NCBI GenBank assembly: GCA_023388015.1
Contig: JAEWHB010000048.1
Span: 1 to 6,596, forward strand
Direction of reading: 5' to 3'
Source: Bacteroidota bacterium
GTDB lineage: Bacteria; Bacteroidota; Bacteroidia; Flavobacteriales; Weeksellaceae
DNA length: 6,596 nt
Shown here piece after piece: positions 5,452 through 6,596 of this stretch (position 1 is its first letter; every line of letters begins with the position of its first letter). Made by a program: the position numbers and the translations under genes. The notes beneath the pieces were generated by a model. It was given only the letters and a program-made list of their open reading frames with translations, did no database searches and had not been told where the DNA came from.

Positions 5452-5459
5452 TACTTTTA
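5429..5459 (+). promoter_or_regulatory. hicAB promoter
   Basis: TTTG (5429-5432), a spacer of exactly 19 bp and TACTTTTA (5452-5459, one mismatch) give a start near 5466 and a leader of about 19 nt to hicA. The -33 box and the whole spacer lie inside the palindromic operator, so a bound repressor would exclude RNA polymerase. Confidence 0.65.
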
Positions 5460-5484
5460 TAAAACCTAAGCATTTTAATCCAGA

Positions 5485-5670
5485 ATGAAAGTCAGTGAAT
5501 TAGTCAAATTGATCAAAAAAGATGGCTGGTATTTACATCGAAATGGAGCAAATCATGACCTCTATAGACATCCTATGAAAGATGGTCAAATTACCATACC
5601 CCGACATGGAGCCAGAGAATTGGCAAAAGGAACGGAAGAAAGCATTTTAAAAGCAGCAGGATTAAAATAA
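5485..5670 (+). CDS. hicA: HicA toxin, mRNA interferase (YcfA family)
   Basis: HicA toxins cleave mRNA independently of the ribosome and are neutralised by HicB. The 61-residue protein has the usual length and the dsRNA-binding-like order. It has an N-terminal helix VSELVKLIKKDGW (3-15), a strand with G-A-N-H-D-L-Y-R-H-P (21-30), a beta hairpin ITIPRH (36-41), then G-A-R-E-L-A-K-G-T and a C-terminal helix ending in A-A-G-L-K. His24 occupies the position of the catalytic His of characterised HicA toxins, and Gly21 precedes it, so the toxin looks active. It is the first gene of a two-gene operon, 13 bp before hicB and under the palindromic operator. No Shine-Dalgarno sequence is seen before the ATG. 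Confidence 0.93.
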   Translation: MKVSELVKLIKKDGWYLHRNGANHDLYRHPMKDGQITIPRHGARELAKGTEESILKAAGLK

Positions 5671-5683
5671 ATCAAATGCACAA

Positions 5684-6088
5684 ATGGAAACTATAAAAAT
5701 AACTATCGAAAAAACTGGAACCGGATTAAGTGGCTATGCAAGAGACTATCCTGGGATTGCCACTGTTGGAGTTGACTTTCAGGAATTGAAAGAAAATCTC
5801 AATGAAGTAATTCAATATCAAATTGAATACTTGGAAGAGATTGGAAAGTCTGATGATGCTGAAAAACTTAATAATGCACAAATCGAATATGCAGTAGATT
5901 TTGAACAGTTTTTTGAGTATTTTTCGATGATAAATAAATCTGAATTTGCTAAATATATAGGCATTAATCCAAGCCTTTTCAGACAATATACTAAGGGTAT
6001 CGTTTCGGTTTCGGATCAGCGTATGTCAGAAATCGAAAAAGGAATTCATAAACTTGCCAAAGATTTGTCCGAAGTAAGTTTTCACTAA
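5684..6088 (+). CDS. hicB: HicB antitoxin with C-terminal helix-turn-helix
   Basis: This 134-residue antitoxin is the partner of HicA. The N-terminal half (about 1-60) has the HicB degenerate RNase H-like fold: ITIEKTGTGLSGYARDYPG (6-24), then T-V-G-V-D-F-Q-E-L-K-E-N-L-N-E (27-41). Residues 85-130 form a DNA-binding helix-turn-helix: S-E-F-A-K-Y-I-G-I, N-P-S-L-F-R-Q-Y-T-K-G, then a downstream helix M-S-E-I-E-K-G-I-H. The antitoxin would bind HicA through the first domain and the operator at 5422-5451 through the second. An ATG at 5676 is out of frame, so 5684 is the start. The gene ends 6 bp from the convergent YopX-like gene, with no hairpin between. Confidence 0.92.
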   Translation: METIKITIEKTGTGLSGYARDYPGIATVGVDFQELKENLNEVIQYQIEYLEEIGKSDDAEKLNNAQIEYAVDFEQFFEYFSMINKSEFAKYIGINPSLFRQYTKGIVSVSDQRMSEIEKGIHKLAKDLSEVSFH

Positions 6089-6094
6089 ACTTTA

Positions 6095-6499
6095 TCAATT
6101 TAATAATTCCTCCAACTCCGGATGATTGAACAAATGCGAGTAAATCTCCATTTTTTCGGATTTAAACAAACAAATTTCTTCCAAAAACAACCTTGTGAAA
6201 TGCTTGGAATCCAAATCCAGAATCCCAAAACTTTCTGTGGCTTCATTTTTCAAAATAACGCCTTTTCGCATCTGTGCTTCGGCATTTAAGCGATAATTCA
6301 CCAAATCATTTTCATAAATATCCCGATGGAATTTATCCTGAATTCCTACAAATTTGTCAATCTGATTGTAATTCGGTTTACCACGCATCCACCAGAGCGG
6401 TTCACGGCCTTTGAACAAAAGTCCGTCAGCGGTTTCTTCGGCATAACCGATAATCCGTTTGTTGAGCCGTAAGCGGTATTTATTATTTTGGTTAATCAT
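6095..6499 (-). CDS. YopX-like domain protein
   Basis: This is a 134-residue protein from ATG 6499; a longer frame to 6547 would overlap the divergent gene starting at 6528, so the shorter start is chosen. The features resemble the YopX family of phage-associated proteins: K-F-V-G-I-Q-D-K-F-H-R-D-I-Y-E-N-D-L-V (49-67), a beta-rich middle with G-V-I-L-K (80-84) and F-G-I (91-93), and a C-terminal M-E-I-Y-S-H-L-F-N-H-P-E-L-E-E-L-L. These correspond to the family's G-x-x-D-K-x-x-x-x-I-Y-E-G-D-I-V and I-G-N-I-Y-E-N-P-E-L-L blocks. The W-W-M-R-G-K-P segment near 36-42 is an N-terminal extra part. No membrane segment or signal peptide is visible. YopX is often encoded in prophages, but no other phage gene is seen here. 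Function unknown. Confidence 0.7.
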   Translation of the reverse strand: MINQNNKYRLRLNKRIIGYAEETADGLLFKGREPLWWMRGKPNYNQIDKFVGIQDKFHRDIYENDLVNYRLNAEAQMRKGVILKNEATESFGILDLDSKHFTRLFLEEICLFKSEKMEIYSHLFNHPELEELLN

Positions 6500-6514
6500 C
6501 TTTGGTAAAAATCG

Positions 6515-6522
6515 TAATTTTG
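6515..6522 (+). promoter_or_regulatory. Promoter -7 box of the right-edge gene, possibly leaderless
   Basis: TAATTTTG is a perfect TAnnTTTG box that ends only 5 bp before the ATG at 6528. The nearest TTTG upstream (6487-6490) is 24 bp away, longer than the usual spacing. Transcription from this box would begin at or next to the ATG. Confidence 0.45.
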
Positions 6523-6527
6523 CGCTT

Positions 6528-6596
6528 ATGTACAAAGTTGTTCCCAAAAAACGTTATCAACATACTTTGGATTTGGTTGATAAATTTTTCTCACCC
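6528..6596 (+). CDS. Start of a gene running off the right edge, possibly a methyltransferase
   Basis: An ATG at 6528 opens a frame that stays open through the last base, giving 23 codons that begin MYKVVPKKRYQHT and continue L-D-L-V-D-K-F-F-S-P. The K-R-Y-x-H-T-L start recalls Bacteroidota SAM-dependent methyltransferases of unassigned substrate, but the glycine-rich cofactor motif would lie outside the window, so this is only a suggestion. The frame is supported by the perfect -7 box just upstream and by the divergent arrangement with the YopX-like gene (28 bp apart). Confidence 0.5.
   Translation, partial: MYKVVPKKRYQHTLDLVDKFFSP

Noticed and set aside
5726..5986. Minus-strand open frame of 86 codons
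   Set aside because: It is antisense to hicB and has no recognisable content.
6500..6547. Longer start of the YopX-like gene at 6547
   Set aside because: It would overlap the start and promoter of the divergent gene at 6528, and the added residues match nothing.

Overview
The window reads as chromosomal DNA of a Bacteroidota member, most likely class Flavobacteriia (Weeksellaceae/Chryseobacterium-like; the family is an inference). Support comes from AT-rich intergenic DNA, promoters of the Bacteroidota form TTTG-N19-TAnnTTTG, weak or absent Shine-Dalgarno sequences, lipoproteins with a C-S-x-D-D-D export signal, a Bacteroidota-type alpha-2-macroglobulin and FabI, and a DUF6150 repeat protein. 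No tRNA, rRNA, insertion sequence or CRISPR array was seen.

Layout, left to right. At 1-1546 (+) is the C-terminal part of an alpha-2-macroglobulin-like protein, closed by a bidirectional terminator. At 1602-2854, all on the minus strand, is a small secreted-protein cluster: a Cys-rich SDDD lipoprotein, a secreted TonB-C-terminal-like protein, and a second lipoprotein paralogous to the first. At 3103-3669 (+) is a DUF4256 protein, convergent with a two-repeat YegP/DUF1508 protein (3720-4046, -). At 4155-4493 (+) is a secreted DUF6150-type protein built from six W-K-S-[DE]-A repeats, convergent with fabI (4548-5354, -). Divergent from fabI is a complete hicA-hicB toxin-antitoxin pair (5485-6088, +) with a palindromic operator interleaved with its promoter. 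A YopX-like gene (6095-6499, -) converges on hicB, and a further gene starts at 6528 (+) and runs off the right edge.

How the parts relate. FabI is core fatty-acid synthesis. HicA/HicB are a self-contained toxin-antitoxin module, probably autoregulated through four TAACA/TGTTA half-sites. The lipoprotein/TonB-like/lipoprotein cluster is the most novel-looking part. The two lipoproteins share an exact cysteine-spacing pattern and predicted surface export. The gene between them sits directly behind a strong terminator, with no visible promoter of its own. Several convergent gene pairs are separated by hairpins with a recurring GCCGG/CCGGC stem. Functions are confident for FabI, HicA, HicB, the A2M family and DUF4256, and partial for the rest.
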